This document shows positions 1 through 6,469 of a stretch of 16,592 nucleotides of DNA, one piece after another. The notes beneath the pieces were generated by a model. The model did not search any database. It had not been told where the DNA came from and saw nothing but the letters and a program-made list of their open reading frames with translations. Source of the stretch: Rikenellaceae bacterium (lineage in GTDB: Bacteria; Bacteroidota; Bacteroidia; Bacteroidales; UBA932). Location: NCBI GenBank assembly GCA_900771005.1, contig CAAGMI010000354.1:1-16592 (forward strand), given 5' to 3'. The position numbers and the translations under genes are program-made. Within the stretch, counting starts at the first letter, position 1. Every line of letters starts with the position of its first letter.

Positions 1-207
1 AGAGCTGCGGGGAGCTCGGGGAAGTGGCTCTCCTCGCTCTGCCGAGGATAACTTCCGCCCTCGCACGCCGCGCCTTCACAATCTTACACCCTTGTTGCAC
101 TGTTCACTTGAATCGGGGTACCCAAAATAAGCGGAATCCGAAAAATTATCCCGTTCCGTCCCCTGACCTTCATCCGTCCAGACGGATGAAGCAGTAGTCT
201 TTTCAAA
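1..207. other. GC-rich intergenic/edge segment without a recognised gene
   Basis: I recognise no gene here. One plus-strand frame is open from base 3 to a TAG at 195-197, but the peptide resembles no family I know and it runs through a palindrome, so it may be the tail of an upstream gene or chance. The left part folds on paper into an imperfect hairpin: GGAAGT at 20-25 pairs with ACTTCC at 51-56, with an inner stem CCTCG 32-36 / CGAGG 43-47. A second, cleaner palindrome lies at 168-191. Confidence 0.5.
168..191. repeat. Perfect inverted repeat (hairpin) upstream of the CatA-like gene
   Basis: CTTCATCCGTC at 168-178 and GACGGATGAAG at 181-191 are exact reverse complements separated by CA, giving a stem of at least 10 bp with a CCAG loop. 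It sits just upstream of the -33 element of the next promoter. It could be a terminator for a gene left of the window (a short T-rich tract follows only after about 8 nt), an operator, or a small palindrome of mobile origin. Confidence 0.6.
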
Positions 208-238
208 TTGTGCCTATGATTAGGAATGCGTATCTTTG
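208..238 (+). promoter_or_regulatory. Bacteroidetes-type promoter of the CatA-like gene
   Basis: TTG at 208-210 and TATCTTTG at 231-238 are 20 nt apart, matching the -33/-7 (TAnnTTTG) architecture of Bacteroidetes. Transcription would start at about 242-245, downstream of the in-frame ATG at 226. That argues for translation from the ATG at 262. Confidence 0.7.
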
Positions 239-261
239 TTGGGATTATTATCATAAAGCCT

Positions 262-897
262 ATGAAGATTGCCAATAAGAGAGTCATTGATATTCCTACA
301 TGGGACAGAAAAGAGCACTATGCATTTTTTGGGAATATGCCTGACCCGTTTTTCGGGCTTACGATGAAAGTTGACTTTACCGATTGCTACAGGAGAGCGA
401 AGGCTGATGGAAAATCGTTTTTCCTGTATTCTCTGCACAGTATTCTCAAGGTTCTCAATTCAATTCCTGAATTCCGTTACAGAATAGAAGACGGGAATGT
501 AGTTCAATACGATTATATCGGTGCCAGTCCTACCATCGCACGTGAAGACGGGTCATTCGGCTTTGCATATTTCGACTGGTATGAAGACCTGAACAGGTTC
601 GTTGATGCCGCAATATCGGAGATCGCGCGTGTTAAAGAGGGGTCCGGATTGAGCATCAACGAAAACGAAGGACGAAATGACATTATATATTATACATCTA
701 TTCCTTGGGTTGATTTTTCAGATATCAAGCATGCTGGAGGGCATCGTATGGGAGACAGTATTCCGGAAGTCGCAGTTGGGAAATTGCACGAAGAAAACGG
801 CAGGATGATAATGAGTGTCTCGATAGAGGTCAACCATGGTCTCGTGGACGGCAGACATATCGGATTGTTTGTAGATACTCTCCCAAGCGTTTTCTAG
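262..897 (+). CDS. CatA-like (chloramphenicol acetyltransferase family) O-acetyltransferase
   Basis: A 211-residue member of the type-A chloramphenicol acetyltransferase family, cytosolic acetyl-CoA-dependent O-acyltransferases that act as trimers. The length fits the family (about 210-220). The family signature is clear: SIPWVDF (146-152) matches the SxPWVxF block, and NHGLVDG (191-197) carries the catalytic His192 and the structural Asp196 of HxxxD. The residue aligned with the active-site Thr of TMGKY in classical CATs appears to be Ala171 (in VAVGKL). A Thr replaces the conserved Ser three residues before the Pro of the PW motif. These changes make true chloramphenicol resistance uncertain; another small-molecule acyl acceptor is possible. 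I chose the start at 262 over the ATG at 226 because the latter lies inside the promoter. A ferredoxin-like membrane protein follows after 24 nt and is probably co-transcribed. Family assignment is firm, substrate unknown. Confidence 0.88.
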   Translation: MKIANKRVIDIPTWDRKEHYAFFGNMPDPFFGLTMKVDFTDCYRRAKADGKSFFLYSLHSILKVLNSIPEFRYRIEDGNVVQYDYIGASPTIAREDGSFGFAYFDWYEDLNRFVDAAISEIARVKEGSGLSINENEGRNDIIYYTSIPWVDFSDIKHAGGHRMGDSIPEVAVGKLHEENGRMIMSVSIEVNHGLVDGRHIGLFVDTLPSVF

Positions 898-921
898 TTC
901 CGACAGCCCATATATTTTATA

Positions 922-1419
922 ATGGAAATAAGACAATTTCAAAGGCTCAGATGGTATCTCAGATTATTCAATCTCTTACTCATTGCGGGATTGATACTTT
1001 TGATTGTGTTCAACTGCCACCCTATGCCGTGGTGGTTGATAACGCTGATATCTGTGATTGGGCTGATGATTCTGTTGACGGGAAGAGTCTGGTGCAGCTT
1101 CTGTCCCTGCGGCCTGCTTTTCGGCTGGCTGAACGCAATCAGCCCGCTCAAACTTGAGAAAGACAGTACAAAATGTCTGTCCTGCGGTGCTTGCAGCAAG
1201 CTGTGCCCTATGCAATCCAAGAGAATATCTATCCAGAAAACAAATGGAGCAGTATACTCTGCAGAGTGTATGATGTGTGGAGAATGTATAGGAAAATGCC
1301 CGGCAGCAGGTGCTATCAAACTCACTGTCTTCGGAAAACCCAGACGGATGAATCAAACAGGATCTATAAATTCGCATGCCCGCGTACGTTTTTGCCCGGG
1401 TACCGAAAATAATGACTAA
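922..1419 (+). CDS. Small membrane-anchored 4Fe-4S binding protein (NapH/YccM-like core)
   Basis: A 165-residue protein. Two hydrophobic helices (about residues 14-31 and 37-54) are followed by WCSFCPCGLL (Cys58, 61, 63), which resembles the CxxCPxG motif after a membrane helix in NapH/NosR/YccM-type proteins. Two classic [4Fe-4S] motifs follow: Cys85/88/91/95-Pro and Cys116/119/122/126-Pro. The protein should be an inner-membrane electron carrier with its clusters on the cytoplasmic side. It is much shorter than NapH, so it looks like a reduced or stand-alone version. After the last cluster the tail (about residue 135 on) has no recognisable motif and may have been recruited from neighbouring DNA. 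It is probably translated from the same mRNA as the CatA-like gene, 24 nt upstream. Its stop overlaps the stop of the convergent DUF418 gene by 4 nt. The redox partner is unknown. Confidence 0.8.
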   Translation: MEIRQFQRLRWYLRLFNLLLIAGLILLIVFNCHPMPWWLITLISVIGLMILLTGRVWCSFCPCGLLFGWLNAISPLKLEKDSTKCLSCGACSKLCPMQSKRISIQKTNGAVYSAECMMCGECIGKCPAAGAIKLTVFGKPRRMNQTGSINSHARVRFCPGTENND

Positions 1420-2588
1420 CTCCGTGATTTGTGAGCAACGGCGATGAAGGTGAGACGAGACCAGATTTCCTCGAGAGGGCCGCGGCGGTGGTGTGAAGTC
1501 CACCACTTGCAGAATAAGTAAAGAAGGAAGAGGAATGCTATAGCTATGCCGAAACTCATCGTATGTCCGCTTATGCGGTAGAGGCCGAGTCCCCAGTTGT
1601 AGAAGAGGAAGCCACCGACAAACGATTGGAGCAAGTAGTCGGTGAGGCTCATCTTTCCGATGAATGAGAATCGGGAAATGGCCTTTTGCGCCTTGGTCTT
1701 ATAGTAGAGGAGCACAATGCTCGAGACGTAGAATGCCATCATCGAGAAGTTCCTCCACATATTGAGCTGTATGTCGAGGCTATGGGCTATGGTCCTGTTA
1801 GTGATGTGTCCGGGCAGTATTTTCCATAAAGGATAAAATACGGCGAATGAGATTACGGAAACGATAAGAATTTTCTTCCAAGTCTTCAGGTTGTCGCCCT
1901 CATCGATGAAAAGGCGCTTGCGTCCGAGCAGCATACCGACGATAAACAGGAAGTATGTCTGGGTGAGACGCCCGTTCTCGATGGCCCAGCCGAAATTTAT
2001 CTGGAGACCGTATCTGATGCCGGCGCGTCCTACGTCGAGCAGTGAGCCGTTGGCGCAGGGCTCGAACAGTGCTGCCCAGAGAGGGCCCTGGCCGAGGTCC
2101 ATCGGTGGGATGGACGGGTTAACGGCGCCGAGAATCTCGAATACGATTTCTACTGGCTGCAGGAAGAAGAATATGGCTAAGATGACCAGAATCTTGTCCG
2201 GGGCCTTGACCAGCGGGATGAGGAGCAGACCTATTACGGCGTACGTACAGAGGATGTCTCCGTTGTAGAAGAATAGGTCAATCATTCCCCAGGCGAACAG
2301 TAGCAGCATCCTCCAGGCGAATCGGCCTCTGAAATCCTTGCCTTCCTTCTCTTGGTTGTGGTGTTGGATATAGCAGCTGAATCCAAAGAGGAGAGCGAAT
2401 ATTGCGTACATCTTGGATGCGCCGAGGAAAAATACGGTGTCCCATATGGCCTGGTCAAGTGCAGTCGGTTCAGGGAAGCTGTAGAAGTTCATGTGCTCCA
2501 GGAAGTGGATGATTATGATTCCGCACACGGCGAAGCCGCGCAGGCAGTCTACCACGTTGATACGTGTGCTCTGTGAAGTTGTCTCCAT
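1416..2588 (-). CDS. DUF418 domain membrane protein (YeiB-like)
   Basis: A 390-residue polytopic membrane protein. The N-terminus (INVVDCLRGFAVCGIIIIH) is the typical start of the YeiB/DUF418 family, related to the acyltransferase-3/HGSNAT type of membrane acyltransferases. I see about nine or ten hydrophobic segments. The C-terminal third holds the DUF418 domain proper, including the family end motif HRRGPLEEIWSRLT near residue 370, so the protein is complete. Members are inferred to be transporters or membrane acyltransferases, but no reaction is established. The ATG at 2586-2588 is kept because the family motif begins only about ten residues later. It is convergent with the 4Fe-4S gene, with the two stop codons overlapping, so no terminator fits between them. 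Confidence 0.85.
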   Translation of the reverse strand: METTSQSTRINVVDCLRGFAVCGIIIIHFLEHMNFYSFPEPTALDQAIWDTVFFLGASKMYAIFALLFGFSCYIQHHNQEKEGKDFRGRFAWRMLLLFAWGMIDLFFYNGDILCTYAVIGLLLIPLVKAPDKILVILAIFFFLQPVEIVFEILGAVNPSIPPMDLGQGPLWAALFEPCANGSLLDVGRAGIRYGLQINFGWAIENGRLTQTYFLFIVGMLLGRKRLFIDEGDNLKTWKKILIVSVISFAVFYPLWKILPGHITNRTIAHSLDIQLNMWRNFSMMAFYVSSIVLLYYKTKAQKAISRFSFIGKMSLTDYLLQSFVGGFLFYNWGLGLYRISGHTMSFGIAIAFLFLLYLFCKWWTSHHRRGPLEEIWSRLTFIAVAHKSRS

Positions 2589-2625
2589 TTTTGAAGGATA
2601 ATGTCTTTTCCCCTTTACATTTTCC

Positions 2626-2656
2626 CAATATTAATTCTTTTTATACGGACTTCCAA
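2626..2656 (-). promoter_or_regulatory. Possible promoter of the DUF418 gene
   Basis: Read on the minus strand, TTG (2656-2654), 20 nt, then TAATATTG (2633-2626) resembles the Bacteroidetes promoter with one mismatch in the -7 box. The start codon lies 37 nt downstream. No better match is visible in the 205-nt divergent spacer. Confidence 0.35.
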
Positions 2657-2763
2657 TCTTTTTAGGGGCTAACCGCTTCAAACAACGTCAAGACATAATC
2701 TATAACATCCAAATACCGATGTGCGTTTTGCTCAGTTCTATTTCGTTGTTGGTCAAAAATGGG

Positions 2764-2771
2764 TAAATTTG
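2764..2771 (+). promoter_or_regulatory. -7 box before the frameshifted lipoprotein
   Basis: TAAATTTG matches the TAnnTTTG -7 consensus 22 nt before the ATG at 2794. The -33 region (TTTCG at 2741-2745, 18 nt away) is poor, so this is a weaker call than the promoters of pyrH, rplM and rRNA. Confidence 0.45.
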
Positions 2772-2793
2772 CAAATCTTTTTAAGCATTTATT

Positions 2794-3781
2794 ATGAAGC
2801 GAATTGCCCTCATCATTTTATCCGTTGCAACAATCATTGCAGGCAGCGTTTCTTGCCAGAAGGTAAACGATATTGACATTAATCCACTATCGGCAGTGGC
2901 TCTCGGCATCATCCCGGACTTTTCCGACGGGAGTGTCTATTCTTGCAGTGATGAAGGCTCGTTCTTACTGAGGGTATCAGTGAAACCTGAGAAATATATT
3001 GACAAATTGTTAAACAGCGACGGCCTCGTCTGCAAGGCCGATTTCCGCAGTGTGATAACGAAAGCCAATCCGGAAGATCCCGACTTCACAGTCGTTGGAG
3101 AAATTACCTCCGCATCGGTAGAGGAAGGCTATATGACGACTTATTTTCGAACTTGCCCAGGATGAAGTAGCCAAACTTCAGGAGTCCGACTATGTGGTAT
3201 CCTTCTCAATCGAAGACACATACGGCGTACACGGTGCTTCCACGTCATACGCACCTATGAACAATCCACGGGGAGGACAGGGTGGAGATCATCAGATTCA
3301 GCCGGATGACCCCGTGGGTACCGTCGGAATGCTTGACGGAGAGGAGGGTATTGTTGTGGAGTTGCCTGCAGTAAAAGAAGGGGATGGTGACTCAGGTTGG
3401 AAGGCAGATCAAGACTATCCCGCCAAGAAAGTTGTCATAGCAATAAACAATATTGGTGGTGCCTGGCCATTGTATGAAATGTATGCTGCATACCAGGAAA
3501 AGACGGTTTGGAGGATTCCACATATCGAGGAACTTTGTGGATTGTATAATATGAAGGACGTCACCTGGACAGAAAATGGATGCAGATGGGCAATAGGGAA
3601 TTCATCACTGTTTCTTTGTGGAGGCCAATACATTTCTGATAAATATGACTTTGATTTTAAGATGGCATCGGAGTTTCTATATGGACTTGGTTTTAATACT
3701 AATATAAAACGGGCTTATTTCGAACGTTACTTTTTTAGTTCTTTCCCATATCTTAGGCTGTTTCACGATATGCCGCAATGA
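2794..3781 (+). pseudogene. Frameshifted lipoprotein with DUF1566/FISUMP-like C-terminus
   Basis: Two adjacent frames encode one protein. The first (2794-3165) begins with a lipoprotein signal ending in AGSVSC (lipid-attached Cys21) and runs to Tyr-Phe at 3142-3147. If base 3148 is skipped, reading continues without interruption as ELAQDEVAKLQESDYVVSFS and on to the stop at 3779-3781. The second half contains a region of the type VWRIPHIEEL (bases about 3508-3537), like the WRIP-x-EL motif of DUF1566/FISUMP surface proteins of Bacteroidetes and Fibrobacteres. The whole would be about 329 residues, exported and anchored in the outer membrane. Function unknown. A single extra base could be a real inactivating mutation or an assembly or sequencing error. 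A GTG at 3194 opens the second frame, but that product would lack a signal peptide. I see no programmed-frameshift signal. Confidence 0.7.
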
Positions 3782-3896
3782 TAGCCTATGGCGTTATCAC
3801 CCGATTCCCGATTTGACAATTATTAGGTCACAGGGCTGCAAAACGTACATCGTTTAACGCCGACAAAACAACTGAAGACGTACTAAAAAGCAATAT
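3782..3896. other. Short intergenic stretch, nothing recognised
   Basis: About 115 nt between the frameshifted lipoprotein and the hairpin that follows the recombinase remnant. I see no open frame, promoter or repeat. Confidence 0.5.
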
Positions 3897-3924
3897 GATT
3901 GATGCGGGTTCCCCCGCATCAATC
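3897..3924 (-). terminator. Perfect 12-bp hairpin at the end of the recombinase remnant
   Basis: GATTGATGCGGG at 3897-3908 and CCCGCATCAATC at 3913-3924 are exact reverse complements with a TTCC loop. The right arm overlaps the stop codon of the minus-strand recombinase remnant (3923-3925). On that strand a run of five T follows after about 8 nt (3885-3889). An intrinsic terminator of the former recombinase gene is the simplest reading. The T-run is not adjacent to the stem, so an attachment-site role cannot be excluded. Confidence 0.6.
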
Positions 3925-4368
3925 AATCTTCATCAAAGGAAATGTACCGTTCGAATGTCTTGGCAGATTTGTGACCGGAGCATTTTCTCACTTCGGCCGC
4001 TGTCGGACACCGCATTACATTGTATGAAATGAATGTCCTTCGACCCGTATGGCTGATTTCATCCTGCGAAAGGGCAACCCGGCTCTTGAAATACCGTGGG
4101 ACTTCATAGACATTGTATGTCTGGCTCAACTTGCACCCGTGCCTTGATGCCCAATTCAGTGCGGATTTCAGCTGATTGCAGTACAGCTTTATGGTGCTGT
4201 AGCAGTTTCCCTTTTCGTGTGCCCACTGGATGAAGTTTGCCTATAGGCCCGATAAGCAAGAATGATTTCCCGTACTGATGCCTCTGATAGGTCAATGCCG
4301 CCACCCAGACTTTCAGGGTGCGACAAATAAGTCCCGAACTTGTCAGGACTGTAATCTGTTTGAATCAT
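3923..4368 (-). pseudogene. Remnant of a tyrosine recombinase (phage-type integrase)
   Basis: Read on the minus strand from the ATG at 4366-4368, a short N-terminal piece (MIQTDYSPDKFGTYLS...) stays open to a frameshift near 4235-4245. The next frame continues with ANFIQWAHEKG, then a SAM-like core-binding segment (TIKLYCNQLKSALNWASRHG), then KSRVALSQDEI joined directly to SHTGRRTF, CSGHKSAKTFERYISF and the stop. HxxR, the second GH and the nucleophilic Tyr are therefore present. The roughly 100 residues that should separate LSQDEI from HTGRRTF, with the first catalytic Arg and the Lys, are missing. One frameshift plus one internal deletion make it non-functional. It marks a former mobile or phase-variable element. 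A terminator-like hairpin overlaps its stop codon. Confidence 0.8.
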
Positions 4369-4394
4369 GAATAACTATATGTTGGTGAATATTG

Positions 4395-4770
4395 TTATTC
4401 GTGATGGAATTTAGGATACATATAATATTCTGAGAGTTTGAGCCAATACTGCTTCCCTTCTTCTTTGAGATTGACGCCGTTGGAGGTCACCACATCCTGC
4501 ACATAACCGGATCGAACTGTCACAAGTCCATCCTTTGAAATGCTCCCGGTGCGATATGCAAGCGGGAGATTTACAAGGGAACTCGTGACAATGCTGAAGA
4601 TTTCCCGGGCATTGTGTTTTTCGGATGTAATGGAATGCATATGGGAATGTCCGCTGAACACCACGTCAATCCCTGAACCGCCGCATTGTCCGGGGTGTTC
4701 TTTTCATTTGTTGAATCTATGTTGGTGCATATCGAGAATACCACTAATTTTGCTATGTAAGGTTCAGTTT
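4395..4770 (-). pseudogene. C-terminal fragment of a metallophosphoesterase
   Basis: On the minus strand the last 89 codons (from GTG at 4662-4664) read VFSGHSHMHSI..., which is the GHxH metal-binding motif near the C-terminus of calcineurin-like phosphoesterases, followed by a typical C-terminal tail. The reading frame extends upstream only to a TGA at 4704-4706. In another frame from about 4765 the sequence reads YIAKLVVFSICTNIDSTNEK and seems to be the preceding part of the same protein, so a frameshift near 4672 is likely. The N-terminal 150-200 residues with the first metal ligands (DxH, GDxxD, GNHE) are absent, cut off at the end of the leucine-rich-repeat gene. It is inactive as it stands. 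Confidence 0.65.
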
Positions 4771-5661
4771 TTACTGTTTCTCTACATATCTGGCATTTGA
4801 ATCCTTGGAGAAATCTCTGTATCGCTTTTCATTGAATCCTTTCCATACACATATCTCTCCAATATTGTTATGTGTGCACCACATAGTTTCCAACTTGGTG
4901 TTATTGCTTATATCCAGGGAAGTGAGCTTGTTGTATCTACAAATTAATCTTCTCAACTTGGTGCTCTTGCTTACATCCAAAGAGGTGAGCTGGTTCTGAT
5001 CACAGAATAATAATTCCAAATTGGTATTCTCGCTTACATCCAAAGAGGTGAGTTTATTCCCAGAACAGTACAGCTCTTTCAACTTGGTGTTCTGGCTTAC
5101 ATCCAAAGATTCGAGTATCCCGTGCCATTTGGTATCATCGCTCCCAGAACCGTCGCAACCAAGAAATTCCAAGTTAGTGAAATACCTGATTTCACCCATT
5201 GACTTAATATTGTCAGTGTGGAAATCCATTATTTTTACAATTTTTGCTTCTGTGCCGCTGATTTTGCCGTCCTTATTTTCATCAAAATTATTGAGGCAGT
5301 ATTTTTCAAAATTACTATCGGCGAACGTAATCGTGAAATCTTCTGTGACGATTATCTTGCATCTGGCCTGTATACTGTAAGTGATCTTGGCTACAATTGT
5401 AGTTTCTCCCTTTTTGATTGCTTTAACGACACCTTTTTCGTCAACTGTCGCTATGTTTGGATCGTTCGAGCTCCACTCAATCTCCGGTGTAACTGTCCGG
5501 AATCCGGATACGGTGGCCTTGAGTGTGATGCTTTCTCCCACGATCATCTTTTCGGAAACTGAACTCAGTGTCAGACGATAAGAGTCATCATCAATAATGA
5601 AGCATGAGTTGAAGAAGCTCAGCCCGATGGTCAGCAAAACAATGTTAAAAAACTTCTTCAT
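4771..5661 (-). CDS. Leucine-rich-repeat lipoprotein with a Big_2-type Ig domain
   Basis: A 296-residue surface lipoprotein. The signal peptide ends in FNSC (lipid-attached Cys20). Residues about 29-107 form a bacterial Ig-like (Big_2) domain with IEWSSNDPNIATVDEKGVV and the GETTIVAK strand. FDENKDGKISGTEA (126-139) is an EF-hand/dockerin-like calcium loop. From about 164 there are 21-residue leucine-rich repeats of the LTSLDVSxNTxLxxLxC type seen in Bacteroidetes and gut-commensal surface proteins, three to four full copies, closing with a C-terminal cap (VWKGFNEKRYRDF). The role is probably binding of proteins or glycans outside the cell; the ligand is unknown. It begins 22 nt after the cytochrome b stop codon with no visible promoter of its own, so it may be read through from there. 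It is the only intact gene in the decayed stretch 2794-5661. Confidence 0.85.
   Translation of the reverse strand: MKKFFNIVLLTIGLSFFNSCFIIDDDSYRLTLSSVSEKMIVGESITLKATVSGFRTVTPEIEWSSNDPNIATVDEKGVVKAIKKGETTIVAKITYSIQARCKIIVTEDFTITFADSNFEKYCLNNFDENKDGKISGTEAKIVKIMDFHTDNIKSMGEIRYFTNLEFLGCDGSGSDDTKWHGILESLDVSQNTKLKELYCSGNKLTSLDVSENTNLELLFCDQNQLTSLDVSKSTKLRRLICRYNKLTSLDISNNTKLETMWCTHNNIGEICVWKGFNEKRYRDFSKDSNARYVEKQ
4910..5115 (-). repeat. 63-bp tandem repeats encoding the leucine-rich repeats
   Basis: A block such as ACATCCAAAGAGGTGAG recurs with a 63-base period (for example 4974, 5037 and, diverged, 5100), matching the 21-residue protein repeat. The copies are alike enough at the DNA level for slippage or unequal recombination to change their number. 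Confidence 0.75.
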
Positions 5662-5683
5662 ATGTCTTTATGTACTTGTACGA

Positions 5684-6373
5684 TTATATCAGGAAGTTTG
5701 CCTGGAGGAAGGCGTTGATGCCGACGGCGGCAAACAGAAGGCAGATCAATGTGGATACTATGACGCCGATCACCTTGACTCTCTTGAACCAGGTCTTTCC
5801 ATCCCAGCCCACTGTCTGGAACATGCTCCAGAATCCGTGTGTGAGGTGGAACCAGATGGCTACGAACCAGCAGATGTAGAGGAGAAGCCTCCACCATGCT
5901 CCGAATGTGAGGACGAGCAGGTCATAAGGATTGCTTTCGGTGCCGCCGATGAACATCTGGAGCTGCATCTTTGCCCAGAAATGGAAAAGATGGAAGCAGA
6001 TGAAGCCGACGATGATGATTCCGAGTACGAACATGTTCTTGGCCGACCAGGAATCTGCTGCCGCCTTGCTTGCGACCTCATATCTCTTTATTCCTCCGCG
6101 GGCGATGACGTTCTTGATTGTGAGCCAGCATCCATAGAGGATATGTACGACGAATCCGAGCGCGAGTACCGGCACCATGATGGTGATGACAGGGAGTTCC
6201 ATGAAATCGCATCCTGCCTGGAAAAGTCCGTCAGCAGCACCGAACTTGCCTGTGAAGCTGTCGATGATGGAGAAGGAATTGATGGTAACGTGCAGACCCA
6301 GGAAAAGAATCAGGAATGCTCCACTGACCGCCTGGATGAATTTCTTTCCGATTGAAGAATTGAAAATGAACAT
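5684..6373 (-). CDS. frdC: Fumarate reductase/succinate dehydrogenase cytochrome b subunit
   Basis: A 229-residue membrane subunit of the B-type (Wolinella/Bacillus-like) quinol:fumarate reductase family, the single large cytochrome b558 that carries two hemes b and binds menaquinone. Five hydrophobic helices are visible. Candidate heme-ligand histidines lie within helices: His28 (GLHVT), His77 (VVHILYG), His128/131 (CFHLFHFW) and His176/179 (WFHLTHGFW). The subunit anchors FrdA (flavoprotein) and FrdB (iron-sulfur protein) to the inner membrane for fumarate respiration or succinate oxidation. In Bacteroidetes frdA and frdB normally follow directly. Here the next gene is a leucine-rich-repeat lipoprotein and neither frdA nor frdB is in the window. 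The protein is complete, so it could still work if frdAB lie elsewhere. Confidence 0.9.
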   Translation of the reverse strand: MFIFNSSIGKKFIQAVSGAFLILFLGLHVTINSFSIIDSFTGKFGAADGLFQAGCDFMELPVITIMVPVLALGFVVHILYGCWLTIKNVIARGGIKRYEVASKAAADSWSAKNMFVLGIIIVGFICFHLFHFWAKMQLQMFIGGTESNPYDLLVLTFGAWWRLLLYICWFVAIWFHLTHGFWSMFQTVGWDGKTWFKRVKVIGVIVSTLICLLFAAVGINAFLQANFLI

Positions 6374-6397
6374 CTCTATATAGGTTATTTATGAGTG

Positions 6398-6405
6398 CAA
6401 ATATA
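6398..6405 (-). promoter_or_regulatory. -7 box of the cytochrome b gene
   Basis: On the minus strand the sequence reads TATATTTG, a full match to TAnnTTTG, 24 nt upstream of the start codon. No TTG lies at the ideal -33 distance; one is 12 nt away within the palindrome CTTGCAAG (6414-6421). That palindrome also supplies the -33 element of the divergent pyrH promoter, so the two promoters overlap. Confidence 0.5.
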
Positions 6406-6414
6406 GGCCGAATC

Positions 6415-6447
6415 TTGCAAGAATCATAATTTTTCTTCTTACTTTTG
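6415..6447 (+). promoter_or_regulatory. pyrH-frr promoter
   Basis: TTG at 6415-6417 and TACTTTTG at 6440-6447 are 22 nt apart and match the Bacteroidetes -33/-7 pattern. The pyrH start codon lies 22 nt downstream, giving a short leader. Confidence 0.6.
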
Positions 6448-6469
6448 TTAGTTGAGAAAATCATAGACG

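Noticed and set aside
226..261. Twelve-codon N-terminal extension of the CatA-like protein from the ATG at 226
   Set aside because: The -7 box at 231-238 lies inside it, so it is not transcribed; the family start fits the ATG at 262.
3142..3160. Programmed ribosomal frameshift in the lipoprotein gene
   Set aside because: No slippery heptamer, strong stem-loop or SD-like stimulator is seen; mutation or assembly error is simpler.
4910..5115. CRISPR-like regular repeats
   Set aside because: The 63-bp period is coding, encodes leucine-rich repeats in frame and has no unique spacers.
5597..6355. Long plus-strand open frame opposite frdC
   Set aside because: Very acidic low-complexity product that mirrors the hydrophobic codons of the cytochrome b gene on the other strand.
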